This document shows positions 9,196-17,969 of a stretch of DNA of 57,739 nucleotides, piece by piece. Under the pieces are notes generated by a model. It was not told where the DNA came from, did not search any database, and saw nothing but the letters and a program-made list of their open reading frames with translations. Positions within the stretch are counted from its first letter, which is position 1. Every line of letters starts with the position of its first letter. Source of the DNA: Candidatus Cryptobacteroides faecipullorum (GTDB lineage: Bacteria; Bacteroidota; Bacteroidia; Bacteroidales; UBA932); the NCBI GenBank assembly GCA_017694885.1, contig JADIMH010000038.1, positions 1 to 57,739 on the forward strand, given 5' to 3'. The translations under genes were made by a program, and so were the position numbers.

Positions 9196-12012
9196 CTACC
9201 GCCCTCCGAGGACTTCTTTAAGGAACGGTCCGGTGACCGAAGCCGGGTCCTCCGCAAGTTCCTCCGGGGTGCCCTGTGCTACGATCTGTCCTCCGGCTTT
9301 GCCTCCTTCCGGCCCCATGTCGAAAATATAGTCTGCGGATTTCAGTACATCGAGATTATGCTCTATGACTATGACGCTGTTGCCCTGGTCCACGAGCTGC
9401 TGCAGAACACCCAGCAGCACTTTTATGTCTTCCGAGTGCAGTCCGGTCGTAGGTTCGTCCAATATATACAATGTACTCCCGGTGCTTTTCCTCGCAAGCT
9501 CCGCCGCCAGCTTCATCCTCTGGCTTTCTCCGCCGGAGAGTGTGACTGCAGACTGTCCCAGCCGGACATACCCGAGTCCGACATCCGTCAGGGATTTCAG
9601 CTTCTGGGAGATGGAAGGTATATTGCCGAAAAATTCATATGCTTCGCTTATGGACATTTCCAGAACATCATTGATGTTCTTCCCTTTGTATTTTACTGCG
9701 AGGGTGTCTTCCTTGTAACGGCGTCCCCGGCATTCTTTGCAGACCACATTGACAGAAGGCAGGAAATTCATTTCGATTACCTTGATCCCTGCACCCTTGC
9801 ACTCCTCGCAACGTCCTCCCGGGACATTGAACGAGAATCTTCCTGCCTTGAATCCGCGCACCTTGGCGTCCGGAGTGGATTCGAAAAGGGTGCGGATATC
9901 ATTGAATACTCCCGTGAATGTGGCCGGATTGCTCCTCGGTGTCCTTCCTATCGGAGACTGGTCTATCTCTATCAGCTTGTCTATGTTTTCCACCCCCACC
10001 AGACTGTCGTAGGGAAGCGGCTGCACCTTGGCGTTATAGAACCTGTTCTTCAGGATAGGCATCAGAGTGTCGTTTATGAGCGAAGATTTTCCGCTGCCGC
10101 TCACTCCGCTGATGCCGATGAATATTCCGAGAGGGAAGTCCACACTGATGTTTTTCAGATTGTTGCCCCGGGCTCCCCGGATTCCTAAATACAGTCCGTT
10201 GCCTTTGCGACGCGTGGCAGGGACTTCGATCTTCCTTTTCCCGGTAAGATAATCCAGGGTGATTGACTCTCCTGTGATATAGTGCGGATTGTCAGGCTGG
10301 CTTTCAGGGCCGCTGCCGCAGGAAGCCGTCAGTAAGTCCACAGGCGCCGAGAAACAGATTTTCCCTCCGTCTTCTCCGGCTCCTGGGCCGACATCGACCA
10401 GCCAGTCCGCCGAAAGCATGGTTTCGATGTCATGTTCGACCACCATTACTGAATTTCCCTCGTCGCGGAGTTTTTTTAGCGAAGCGATGAGCTTTCTGTT
10501 GTCCCTCTGGTGCAGTCCGATGCTCGGCTCGTCCAGAATGTAAAGCACATTGACGAGTTTGGAGCCGATCTGTGTCGCAAGCCGTATTCTCTGGCTTTCT
10601 CCTCCTGAAAGAGAAGAAGTCGCACGGTCGAGAGACAGATACTCCAGACCTACGTCCAGAAGGAAAGACACCCTTTCCCTGAGCTCTTTCAATATATCGC
10701 GGGCAATGGTGTTTTCTCTCGCATTGAACTTTCCTTCCAGTGAGTCCAGCCATTCTTTCAATGCTGAAATCTCCATTGCGGATACTTCCGATATTGTCTT
10801 TCCGTCTATCTTGAAATATTCCGTTTCCCTGTTCAGACGCGTGCCATGGCATACAGGGCACACCACTTTGTCCGGGATATCCTCTACGATTCCCGGGAAT
10901 GCCACCATTTCGGATGAAGCTCCTTCCCCTACGCGGAAAAGTTCGTCCGAACCGAAGACTATAAGGGGAATCACTTCATCAGGGATTTCACTTATGGGGT
11001 CATACAGGGAAAAGTCGTATTTGCGTGCTATGGAACGGATTATATCGAATTTTCTGGTCTCTCTGACTTTCCCTAACGGGACAATCCCCCCGTCGGCGAT
11101 GGATATGCTCCTGTCAGGGACAATCGTATCCATGTTTACGTCTACGATCATTCCCAATCCTTTGCAATGCGGGCAGTATCCTTGCGGAGAGTTGAAAGAG
11201 AACGAATGCGGCGCCGGTTCCGCGAGGGAAAGCCCTGTTTCCGGACAGACGAGATGTTTCGAATAATGGTGCAGTTCACCGCTTTCAAGATCCATTACCG
11301 CGAGCGAGCCTTTCCCGTAATTGAGGGCGGACATTACCGAGTCCCTGATGCGTTTCCGGTCATCTCCGGAAGGTTTGAGACGGTCGATGACAAGCTCGAT
11401 GAAATGCGCCTTGTATCTGTCAAGCTGTGTGACTTCCGGAAGTTCACGGATTTCGCCGTCGATACGGACCTGGGCGTACCCGCGCTTGCGGAGCTGGTCG
11501 AAGAGTTCCTTGTAGTGTCCTTTCCTTCCTTTGACCAGCGGAGCCAGGAGATAGCATTTCTTTCCGTGGTAGTTCTCCATGATGAGATCTACGATCTGCT
11601 GGTCGGTATAGCGGACCATTTCCTTGCCTGTGGCAGGGGAGTATGCCCTCGATGCCTTGGCATACAGGAGCCGCAGGAAGTCGTAGATTTCAGTGATGGT
11701 GCCGACAGTGGAGCGCGGATTGTTCCCTGTGGTTTTCTGTTCGATGGCTATTATCGGGCTGAGCCCGGTTATGCTTTCTACCTCCGGTTTCTCGAGAATG
11801 CCCATGAATTGTTTGGCATATGCGGAGAGGGTGTCCATATATCTCCGCTGTCCTTCTGCATAAATGGTGTCGAATGCCAGGGAAGATTTTCCGCTGCCGC
11901 TCAGCCCTGTGATCACCACGAAGCGGTCGCGGGGGATGGAAAGCGACACCCCTTTCAGGTTGTGCGCCCTGGCTCCGCGTATTTCTATATATTCTGTATT
12001 GTCGTTGTCCAT
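9196..12012 (-). CDS. uvrA: UvrABC excinuclease subunit A
   Basis: The 938-residue length is typical of UvrA, the damage-recognition ATPase of nucleotide excision repair. It loads UvrB on distorted DNA and is a cytoplasmic dimer. Two ABC ATPase halves are visible: Walker A GLSGSGKSS at residues ~36-44 and GVSGSGKSS at ~635-645, each with an ABC signature (LSGGESQRIRLA and LSGGESQRMKLA) and a Walker B ILDEP. Zinc-binding Cys pairs occur in CPHCKGLG (~279), CPVCHG (~385), CEECKGAG and CKECRGRR (~735-760). All key motifs are intact. The gene is flanked by short repeats rather than by other uvr genes. Confidence 0.98.
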   Translation of the reverse strand: MDNDNTEYIEIRGARAHNLKGVSLSIPRDRFVVITGLSGSGKSSLAFDTIYAEGQRRYMDTLSAYAKQFMGILEKPEVESITGLSPIIAIEQKTTGNNPRSTVGTITEIYDFLRLLYAKASRAYSPATGKEMVRYTDQQIVDLIMENYHGKKCYLLAPLVKGRKGHYKELFDQLRKRGYAQVRIDGEIRELPEVTQLDRYKAHFIELVIDRLKPSGDDRKRIRDSVMSALNYGKGSLAVMDLESGELHHYSKHLVCPETGLSLAEPAPHSFSFNSPQGYCPHCKGLGMIVDVNMDTIVPDRSISIADGGIVPLGKVRETRKFDIIRSIARKYDFSLYDPISEIPDEVIPLIVFGSDELFRVGEGASSEMVAFPGIVEDIPDKVVCPVCHGTRLNRETEYFKIDGKTISEVSAMEISALKEWLDSLEGKFNARENTIARDILKELRERVSFLLDVGLEYLSLDRATSSLSGGESQRIRLATQIGSKLVNVLYILDEPSIGLHQRDNRKLIASLKKLRDEGNSVMVVEHDIETMLSADWLVDVGPGAGEDGGKICFSAPVDLLTASCGSGPESQPDNPHYITGESITLDYLTGKRKIEVPATRRKGNGLYLGIRGARGNNLKNISVDFPLGIFIGISGVSGSGKSSLINDTLMPILKNRFYNAKVQPLPYDSLVGVENIDKLIEIDQSPIGRTPRSNPATFTGVFNDIRTLFESTPDAKVRGFKAGRFSFNVPGGRCEECKGAGIKVIEMNFLPSVNVVCKECRGRRYKEDTLAVKYKGKNINDVLEMSISEAYEFFGNIPSISQKLKSLTDVGLGYVRLGQSAVTLSGGESQRMKLAAELARKSTGSTLYILDEPTTGLHSEDIKVLLGVLQQLVDQGNSVIVIEHNLDVLKSADYIFDMGPEGGKAGGQIVAQGTPEELAEDPASVTGPFLKEVLGGR

Positions 12013-12023
12013 ATAATAGCGTT

Positions 12024-12072
12024 TGTCATTCCGGTCTTGCCTGCAGATCTTTCTTTTGCGCTTAGAATGACA
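12024..12072. repeat. Degenerate REP-like inverted repeat
   Basis: TGTCATTC (12024-12031) and GAATGACA (12065-12072) are perfect 8-bp inverted arms in the short gap between uvrA and the MBL hydrolase gene. The wording (TGTCATTC followed by a short tract) resembles the common Bacteroidales TGTCATTTCGAC intergenic repeats seen at 31916 and 31965. Confidence 0.4.
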
Positions 12073-12083
12073 TGACAGTCATA

Positions 12084-12776
12084 TTATTTTTCGGAATCCG
12101 GAGATTCGCTGTCAGGTTCTTCATACGGAAGGTTGAACGGCTGGAGGAACGGGTTCTTGGTGCGTTCGTCAGTGATGGTCGTGTGAGGCCCGTGCCCGGG
12201 AATGACATCAATATCGCCGTCGAGAGTCATCAGTTTATTGAAGATACCTTCCATCAGCCTGTCATAGTCTCCCTGCGGGTGGTCCGTACGTCCGATGCTG
12301 CCGGCAAAAAGCGTATCGCCGCTGAAAAGCACTTTGTCTGCACGGTCCAGAAAACAGACTCCGCCCGGGGTGTGTCCCGGTGTCGACAGGACTTCGAATT
12401 CCGTTTCCCCGAACTTTACGGTATCCCCGTCATGCAGGTCCTCGGTCTTTACATCGGTCCGGGGTGTCCTGAAACCGAACTGTCTGCAGTACCAGTCCGC
12501 GCTCTGCAGTGTCTCCTTGTCCGCCGGATCCATGTATACAGGAATACCGTACATCTGCGCGCACTCTTTCAGTCCGAATACATGGTCGAAATGTGCATGT
12601 GTCAGCAGAATCCTTACAGGCTTCAGTCCCTTTTCCCCGATGAAGCCTTTCAACTGGTCGCGTTCTGTATCGGTGTAGAAACCCGGATCGATGATTACGC
12701 ATTCTCCGGTCCCGTCCCATGCTACGCTGCAGCATTCGTGCAGGTCATTGAAATAGAAATTCTTTATCTTTAGCAT
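12084..12776 (-). CDS. MBL-fold metallohydrolase (glyoxalase II-like)
   Basis: The protein has 230 residues from the ATG at 12776. The longer frame begins with 10 extra residues that look non-native. It has the HxHxDH metal motif (THAHFDHVFG), a downstream STPGHTPGG motif carrying the third His, the Asp in LFSGDTLFAGSIGRTD, and GHGPHTT. This pattern is typical of hydroxyacylglutathione hydrolase-like enzymes, which hydrolyse thioesters with two zinc ions. The real substrate cannot be fixed, because many Bacteroidales lack glutathione and carry such proteins for other thiols. It is divergent from the threonylcarbamoyl-AMP synthase gene. Confidence 0.88.
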   Translation of the reverse strand: MLKIKNFYFNDLHECCSVAWDGTGECVIIDPGFYTDTERDQLKGFIGEKGLKPVRILLTHAHFDHVFGLKECAQMYGIPVYMDPADKETLQSADWYCRQFGFRTPRTDVKTEDLHDGDTVKFGETEFEVLSTPGHTPGGVCFLDRADKVLFSGDTLFAGSIGRTDHPQGDYDRLMEGIFNKLMTLDGDIDVIPGHGPHTTITDERTKNPFLQPFNLPYEEPDSESPDSEK

Positions 12777-12887
12777 AATTATGGTCGATAACACGCAAAT
12801 ATACATTTTTTCCGGTTATCGGCTGCAGTAACTGTGCCGGACAAAAGACTTTTTGAGGACTTGGCGCAGAATCCGGAAACAGTTTCT

Positions 12888-12895
12888 TATTTTTG
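12888..12895 (+). promoter_or_regulatory. -7 box (TATTTTTG) for the threonylcarbamoyl-AMP synthase gene
   Basis: TATTTTTG fits the Bacteroidota TAnnTTTG -7 consensus and lies 21 bp before the start codon. No good -33 TTTG at the usual 19-bp spacing is visible. Directly downstream, a five-codon ORF (12900-12917, MEIKL) ends in a TAATG overlap with the start codon of the synthase. Confidence 0.45.
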
Positions 12896-12916
12896 CGGCA
12901 TGGAAATTAAACTGTA

Positions 12917-13537
12917 ATGATTATGTATACGGAAGAATGCAAGAAAGCCGTGGAAACGCTCCGCTCCGGAGGGATTCTTCTTTACCCTACGGATACGGTA
13001 TGGGGACTGGGATGCGATGCCACCGACCCTGAGGCGGTAGCGAAGATTTTCAGGATAAAGAACCGTTCCGACAGCAAATCGCTGGTGCTGCTGGCAAGCG
13101 ACCTGGATATGATAGCCCGTTATGTGAAAGAAATTCCAGAGATAGCCGTCCAGTTAGTGGAGGTAAACGACAGGCCGATGACTATCATCTATCCCGGAGC
13201 TGTGGCGGCTGATGCTCCTGCAGAAGGCGAAAAGCCTGTGGCAGACCGTTACAGTCTCGCCTATAATGTTGTAGCGGAGGATGGTTCTGTCGGTATCAGA
13301 ATCCCGAAGATGGACTTCTGCATAGAGATGGTCCGCCGTTTCGGCCGCCCGGTAGTTTCCACTTCGGCGAATATCTCAGGAGAGCCGACTCCGAAGAGTT
13401 TCGCTGAAATATCGCGGCAGATAAGGGATGCCGTGGATTATACTGTTGATCCGGCTCTTGAAAAAGGGGCTACGGGCCAGTCGTCTTCCATAATCATGGT
13501 GGGGCTCGACTCTTCCATAAAGATTATCAGGAAATAA
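12917..13537 (+). CDS. L-threonylcarbamoyladenylate synthase (Sua5/YrdC/TsaC family)
   Basis: The protein has 206 residues. YrdC-domain enzymes make threonylcarbamoyl-AMP from Thr, bicarbonate and ATP, the first step of the t6A modification of ANN-decoding tRNAs. Typical motifs are GGILLYPTDTVWGLGCDA near the N-terminus, IFRIKNRSDSKSLVLL, and VVSTSANISGEPTP. It lacks the C-terminal Sua5 domain, so it is the short YrdC type. An in-frame second Met at 12923 is an alternative start. It is divergent from the MBL hydrolase and convergent with rsmE, whose stop is 4 bp away. Confidence 0.93.
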   Translation: MIMYTEECKKAVETLRSGGILLYPTDTVWGLGCDATDPEAVAKIFRIKNRSDSKSLVLLASDLDMIARYVKEIPEIAVQLVEVNDRPMTIIYPGAVAADAPAEGEKPVADRYSLAYNVVAEDGSVGIRIPKMDFCIEMVRRFGRPVVSTSANISGEPTPKSFAEISRQIRDAVDYTVDPALEKGATGQSSSIIMVGLDSSIKIIRK

Positions 13538-13541
13538 TCCG

Positions 13542-14351
13542 CTATTCCATATAATGCAGATATACTGCTTCCGCGGCAGTCAGCGCGGCCGTTTCCGTGC
13601 GCAGACGGGAGGCCCCGAGATGCACGGGAATGAATCCGCCGGACAAGGCCAGAGCGGCTTCTTCCTTTGAAAAATCCCCTTCCGGACCGATGAGGATTAT
13701 GTATTCGTTCCCCTTGTAGTTTTCCAGGGCCTGCCGGATGGATGTGCGCGGATGTGCCTCGTCTTCAAAGCAATATGCTATCAGCCGGAGCGGCCCGGAA
13801 GAATCTCTGGCAGAAGTGCTGTCTGCCGCTTTCTGTCCTGAACCTGACTGACTGCTGTCCTGGGCTGTACCGGAAATATCTTTTTTCCCGTACTTTAATA
13901 TGAAATCCTTGACGGAGACCGGTTCATTCACTTGCGGTACGGAACCTTTAAGCGATTGTTTCGATGCCGAGACCAATATCTTACCGATTCTTGAAGTCTT
14001 GAATACCTTCCGTTCCGAGTGCTGGCCGATTACCGGAGTTATGCTGTCCAGGCCGACTTCGCATGCCTTTTCCGCGAACCACTCATACCGGTCCGCATTC
14101 TTGGTAGGGGCTACGGCCATGTGGAGTCTGTATGGATGGCCGCCCCAGTTTTCATGTCGGCAGACGATTTGGGCCTCTACAGCTTTCGGAGAGCATGAAG
14201 ATATCCTGCATTCATACATGCTTCCGGCTCCATCGATTACGTTGATAATGTCTCCCGGTCTGTGTCTGAGTACTTTGACGCAGTGTCCTGACTCCTCTTC
14301 TCCCAGCCGGCAGACTTTTCCGTCTATGTCTTGTGTATAGAAAATCTCCAT
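13542..14351 (-). CDS. rsmE: 16S rRNA (uracil1498-N3)-methyltransferase
   Basis: The protein has 269 residues. RsmE is a SPOUT-fold methyltransferase that adds N3-methyl to U1498 of 16S rRNA, using S-adenosylmethionine bound in a C-terminal trefoil knot. The knot motifs are clear: ILIGPEGDFSKEE and HLGASRLRTETAAL close to the C-terminus. The N-terminal PUA-like domain carries LRHRPGDIINVIDG. About 30 Ser/Gln/Gly-rich residues (~160-190, from KKDISGTAQDSS onward) interrupt the domain junction and look like a disordered insertion. The gene ends next to the synthase stop and begins 6 bp after the AAA-ATPase/nuclease-like gene. Confidence 0.94.
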   Translation of the reverse strand: MEIFYTQDIDGKVCRLGEEESGHCVKVLRHRPGDIINVIDGAGSMYECRISSCSPKAVEAQIVCRHENWGGHPYRLHMAVAPTKNADRYEWFAEKACEVGLDSITPVIGQHSERKVFKTSRIGKILVSASKQSLKGSVPQVNEPVSVKDFILKYGKKDISGTAQDSSQSGSGQKAADSTSARDSSGPLRLIAYCFEDEAHPRTSIRQALENYKGNEYIILIGPEGDFSKEEAALALSGGFIPVHLGASRLRTETAALTAAEAVYLHYME

Positions 14352-14357
14352 TTGTCG

Positions 14358-15911
14358 TTATGCCTCTTTGACTATCCACCTGTCTATATTCCGGGTCTCG
14401 CTGCTGAAATTCACTCCTATCGTGTAGACCTTTCGGCTGTCCTTTGCGAACGGGAGGGCGTACTGCTTCTCTTCTATCTGCTGCAGGGCCTGCTCTGCGC
14501 TCCCGTCCAGCTTGAACTCCATCACATACACATAGCTGTCGGTCTGAAGAACAAGGTCTATCCTGCCTCGCGAGGTGCGGTATTCTACTTTTGTATACAG
14601 ACCTGCCAGTCGGAATACGATGAAAAGGACGTTCTGGTAGTGCAGTTCGATGTCTTTCGCTATCTCGTAAGGGCAGTCCGCAAGGAATGCCTGCAGACGC
14701 TCCATGAACCCGTCGATGTCACCGGATTCCACATCTGTCACGAACCGTTTTATCTCAAACGGAGACCGGGTCTTGCTGACAGCTGAATAGAACGGAAGCA
14801 GGAAATTCATAAAGCCTTCCTCTACCTCCCTGTTCGGAAATCCTAATGTATATATTCCAAATCTTTTGTCGTATCCCTTTATTGTCAGATATCCGCTCTG
14901 GTAGATGACAGGTATAGGATTGTCGTCAGTGAAAATACTGTCAAGGATGTCTGCATCGGTCTCTACATGTGACACCTCTTCAAGGTCGTAGTTGCTCTTT
15001 TTGAGCAATTCAACTAAATAGGTAGGTGTGCCTGTCTCGAACCAGTAGCTGCCGTAGGTCTTCTTGGCGAAAGTGTTGAGGATGCTGAACGGATTGTACA
15101 TTCCCGGAGAATCAGGGCAGAAATGGTATCCGTCGTAGTCGGTTTTTAGTTGCTCGCAGGCCTGTTCGAAAGTCTGTCCGTTGGCAGAGGCAAGTTCATG
15201 TATGTCATCGGAGAAATCCCGGAGAAGTTCTTCCTCCGTGATTCCGCAAATGTCGATATAGCGGTGGTCCCTGGAAATGTCCATGAGATTGTTCAGATCG
15301 CTGAACACGCTCACCTTGCCGAACTTCGTCACACCGGTAAGCAGTGCGAACTTGATATTCCCGTCCTGTGACTTGAGTGCTCCGTAGAATGCCTTCAATG
15401 TACTCCTGTACGCATCCTGTCTCACCTGGTTGCCTATTGCCTGCAGCATCGGCTTGTCGTACTCGTCTATCAGAATCACTACCCTTTCCCCGGCTTTGGC
15501 CGCCGCACGCTTGATCGTCCCCTCGAATCTTGTCGCAAGGGATTTTTCGTGGGGGTTGGAACCGTACAGGCTTTCCCATTCCGTAAGGGCAAGATCCAGT
15601 TTTGCATCCAGAGCCTCTGCGGTATCATATTTCTCCGTATTCAGGTCAAGATGCAGAATCGGATATTGTTTCCACTCCTTTTCCAGGCCTTCCATTGCCA
15701 ATCCTTTGAACAGCTCTTTCTTCCCCTGAAAATATGCCTCAAGCGTGCTCACAAGAAGGCTTTTGCCGAACCTGCGTGGACGGCTCAGGAAATAGTAACT
15801 GCCCGTCTTGACAAGTTCGTATATCTTGGCGGTTTTGTCTATATAACAGTATCCGTCCCTGCGGATCTTCTCGAAATTCTGTATCCCTACCGGGTAAAGT
15901 TTTCTGCCCAT
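14358..15911 (-). CDS. AAA-ATPase-like / PD-(D/E)XK nuclease-like protein
   Basis: The protein has 517 residues. The N-terminal half is the AAA-ATPase-like family found in many copies in Bacteroidales: Walker A SRPRRFGKS (43-51) and Walker B VVILIDEYD (144-152). The C-terminal region is a PD-(D/E)XK nuclease-like fold with Asp452 in GRIDLVL and Glu465-x-Lys467 in YVMEFKL, so the catalytic core seems intact. The cellular function is unknown. Such paralogues are abundant and have been linked tentatively to mobile DNA or defence. It lies upstream of rsmE and may be co-transcribed with it. Confidence 0.85.
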   Translation of the reverse strand: MGRKLYPVGIQNFEKIRRDGYCYIDKTAKIYELVKTGSYYFLSRPRRFGKSLLVSTLEAYFQGKKELFKGLAMEGLEKEWKQYPILHLDLNTEKYDTAEALDAKLDLALTEWESLYGSNPHEKSLATRFEGTIKRAAAKAGERVVILIDEYDKPMLQAIGNQVRQDAYRSTLKAFYGALKSQDGNIKFALLTGVTKFGKVSVFSDLNNLMDISRDHRYIDICGITEEELLRDFSDDIHELASANGQTFEQACEQLKTDYDGYHFCPDSPGMYNPFSILNTFAKKTYGSYWFETGTPTYLVELLKKSNYDLEEVSHVETDADILDSIFTDDNPIPVIYQSGYLTIKGYDKRFGIYTLGFPNREVEEGFMNFLLPFYSAVSKTRSPFEIKRFVTDVESGDIDGFMERLQAFLADCPYEIAKDIELHYQNVLFIVFRLAGLYTKVEYRTSRGRIDLVLQTDSYVYVMEFKLDGSAEQALQQIEEKQYALPFAKDSRKVYTIGVNFSSETRNIDRWIVKEA

Positions 15912-15936
15912 AATGTCGCGACTATTATCCGAAGGT

Positions 15937-15944
15937 CAAATATA
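15937..15944 (-). promoter_or_regulatory. -7 box (TATATTTG) for the AAA/PD-(D/E)XK gene
   Basis: Read on the minus strand, TATATTTG matches TAnnTTTG and lies 25 bp upstream of the start codon at 15911. No clear -33 box was found. Confidence 0.45.
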
Positions 15945-15966
15945 CGCTAAATTTTCCTGTTACAGA

Positions 15967-15995
15967 TTGGATTGTCAATTAAAACACTACCTTTG
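15967..15995 (+). promoter_or_regulatory. Promoter of the DEAD-box helicase gene
   Basis: The -7 box TACCTTTG (15988-15995) matches TAnnTTTG. A TTG (15967-15969) lies 18 bp upstream at the -33 position. The start codon is 30 bp downstream, giving a short leader. Confidence 0.6.
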
Positions 15996-16025
15996 CGCCG
16001 GAATTATAGGAGTAAAATTTTATAG

Positions 16026-17729
16026 ATGAAGACATTTGAAGAACTCGGCGTGTCGGAGGAGATACGCCGTGCGATTGAAGAGATGGGGTACGCTTACCCT
16101 ATGCCGGTGCAGGAAGAGGTCATACCGTACCTTCTGGAGAACGGTCATGATGTGGTGGCGCTGGCCCAGACAGGAACAGGAAAGACAGCGGCGTTCGGGC
16201 TTCCGCTGATCCAGAAGACGGATGTGGATGACAATCATCCGCAGTCGCTTGTACTTTGCCCGACAAGGGAACTGTGCCTGCAGATAGCCGGTGACCTGAA
16301 TGACTATTCGAAATATGTGGACGGGCTGAAGGTGCTGCCTGTCTATGGCGGATCATCCATCGAGAGCCAGATCAGGGCGCTGAAAGCCGGTGTGCATATT
16401 ATCGTGGCGACTCCAGGGCGTCTGCTCGACCTTATGGAGCGTAAGACCGTCTCTCTGTCCACTGTAAGGAATGTGGTGATGGATGAGGCCGACGAGATGC
16501 TGAACATGGGCTTCTCGGATGATATAAACGCCATTCTTGAAGATGTGCCCCAGGAAAGGAACACCCTTCTTTTCTCTGCCACGATGAGCGATGAAATAGC
16601 GAAGATCGCAAAAAATTATCTGCATGAGGCCAAGGAGATTACCATCGGACGCCGGAACGAAGGGACAGCCAATGTGAAGCATATCGTCTATATGGTCCAC
16701 GCCAAGGACAAATATGAGACGCTCAAGAGGATAGTGGACTACAATCCCAAGATATACGGAATCATCTTCTGCCGTACCAAGCGGGAGACCCAGGAAATTG
16801 CTGACCAGCTGATGCAGGAAGGCTACAATGCCGATTCTCTCCACGGAGACCTTTCACAGGCCCAGCGCGACCTGGTAATGCAGAAGTTCCGTATAAGAAA
16901 CCTCCAGCTGCTGGTTGCCACCGATGTCGCGGCACGAGGTCTGGATGTCGACGATCTTACCCATATCATAAATTACGGGCTGCCTGACGATACCGAGAGC
17001 TATACCCACCGGAGCGGAAGGACAGGCCGTGCAGGAAAGACTGGAACATCCATAGCGATAATAAACCTGAAGGAGCGCAGCAAGGTCCGTGCAATCGAGA
17101 AGGCCATCGGGAAACAGTTTGAAGCCGGTGAGATCCCGACGGCATGGCAGATTTGCAAAAGACAGCTTTTCAAGGTAATAGACGATCTGGAGAAGGTAAA
17201 GGTCAATGAGGAGGAGATCAATGAGTTCATGCCGGAGATCTACCGCAAGCTGGACTGGCTGGATAAGGAAGACCTCATCAAGAGGGTGGTATCGCACGAG
17301 TTCAACAGGTTCTTCGAGTACTACCGTGACAAGGATGAGATAGAGACCGTTACCGATTCGAAGAAAGGGCGTGACAAAGAGGAGAAGAAAGGTTCCCGCA
17401 AGGCGGAGGAAGGTTATGTCAGGCTGCATATCAACCTCGGAAAGATTGACCGTTTCAACCTTCGGGGCCTGATGGCCATGCTCAATGACAATACCCGCAA
17501 GCGCGTGGATGTCGGGCGTGTGGACCTGATGAAGAAATTCTCTTTCTTCGAAGTGGACGAGAAAGAAACAGCGAATGTCCTCAAGGCATTTCGGGGGCTG
17601 ACGTGGAACGGACGGAAAGTGGTGGTAGAAGTAGCCCAGGAGGACCCTAAGGGAGGAGATGAAGAGGAGGATTACGGACAGAAGTCCAGGAAACGCCGTT
17701 CAGGCCGCTCCTCCCGCCGCAGACGCTGA
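16026..17729 (+). CDS. DEAD-box ATP-dependent RNA helicase with a DbpA-type RNA-binding domain
   Basis: The protein has 567 residues. It unwinds RNA duplexes in ribosome assembly or cold adaptation, as in the DeaD/CsdA family. Motifs in order are the Q motif GYAYPMPVQ (21-29), AQTGTGKT (47-54), PTREL, TPGRLLDL, DEADEML, SATM, HGDLSQAQRD, ATDVAARGLDV and HRSGRTGRAG. Residues ~460-540 fit the DbpA/CsdA RNA-recognition fold, and the tail is strongly basic (RKRRSGRSSRRRR). It is monocistronic with its own promoter. A DeaD-like role is family-based, and the exact target RNA is unknown. Confidence 0.95.
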   Translation: MKTFEELGVSEEIRRAIEEMGYAYPMPVQEEVIPYLLENGHDVVALAQTGTGKTAAFGLPLIQKTDVDDNHPQSLVLCPTRELCLQIAGDLNDYSKYVDGLKVLPVYGGSSIESQIRALKAGVHIIVATPGRLLDLMERKTVSLSTVRNVVMDEADEMLNMGFSDDINAILEDVPQERNTLLFSATMSDEIAKIAKNYLHEAKEITIGRRNEGTANVKHIVYMVHAKDKYETLKRIVDYNPKIYGIIFCRTKRETQEIADQLMQEGYNADSLHGDLSQAQRDLVMQKFRIRNLQLLVATDVAARGLDVDDLTHIINYGLPDDTESYTHRSGRTGRAGKTGTSIAIINLKERSKVRAIEKAIGKQFEAGEIPTAWQICKRQLFKVIDDLEKVKVNEEEINEFMPEIYRKLDWLDKEDLIKRVVSHEFNRFFEYYRDKDEIETVTDSKKGRDKEEKKGSRKAEEGYVRLHINLGKIDRFNLRGLMAMLNDNTRKRVDVGRVDLMKKFSFFEVDEKETANVLKAFRGLTWNGRKVVVEVAQEDPKGGDEEEDYGQKSRKRRSGRSSRRRR

Positions 17730-17741
17730 TTTTGATTTAAT

Positions 17742-17771
17742 GCGGTCATCCTGAACTTGTCTCAGAATCTG
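17742..17771. repeat. REP-like fragment (GTCATCCTGAACTTGTC type)
   Basis: GTCATCCTGAACTTGTC followed by AGAATCTG matches the wording of a repeat that is common between genes in Bacteroidales. The 240-bp gap it lies in also has an AT-rich tract and a weak GGTTGGA/TCCAAGCC inverted pair, and no gene was seen. Confidence 0.35.
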
Positions 17772-17945
17772 AGGAGCAGATTATAGAAACAACCTGGAAA
17801 ATCAGCAGAATAGTAAAATATTGATTGATAAATATTTAGTGCAAAAGTTGGTTGGACGGTCCCCCTGTAAAAACTACAACCATCCAAGCCGGTAAACAAA
17901 TAAATAACTATCAATCATCACTTTACCTTCAACCTCATTTGGCAG

Positions 17946-17957
17946 GTTAACGTTAAC
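17946..17957. promoter_or_regulatory. 12-bp perfect palindrome GTTAACGTTAAC
   Basis: The palindrome ends 12 bp before the start of the phosphodiesterase gene, a position suited to a repressor site or to an effect on the leader. No regulator can be assigned from the sequence. Confidence 0.35.
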
Positions 17958-17969
17958 AGGGAATATATC

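Noticed and set aside
9358..10188. Long open frame on the + strand (276 codons)
   Set aside because: It lies opposite uvrA, whose motifs are complete. The translation has no family character and mirrors the codon bias of the real gene.
11167..12075. Open frame of 302 codons on the + strand
   Set aside because: It is an antisense shadow of the N-terminal half of uvrA with no recognisable domain.
17820..17940. Possible riboswitch before the YfcE-type gene
   Set aside because: There is only a weak GGTTGGA/TCCAAGCC pair, and no known aptamer core was recognised.
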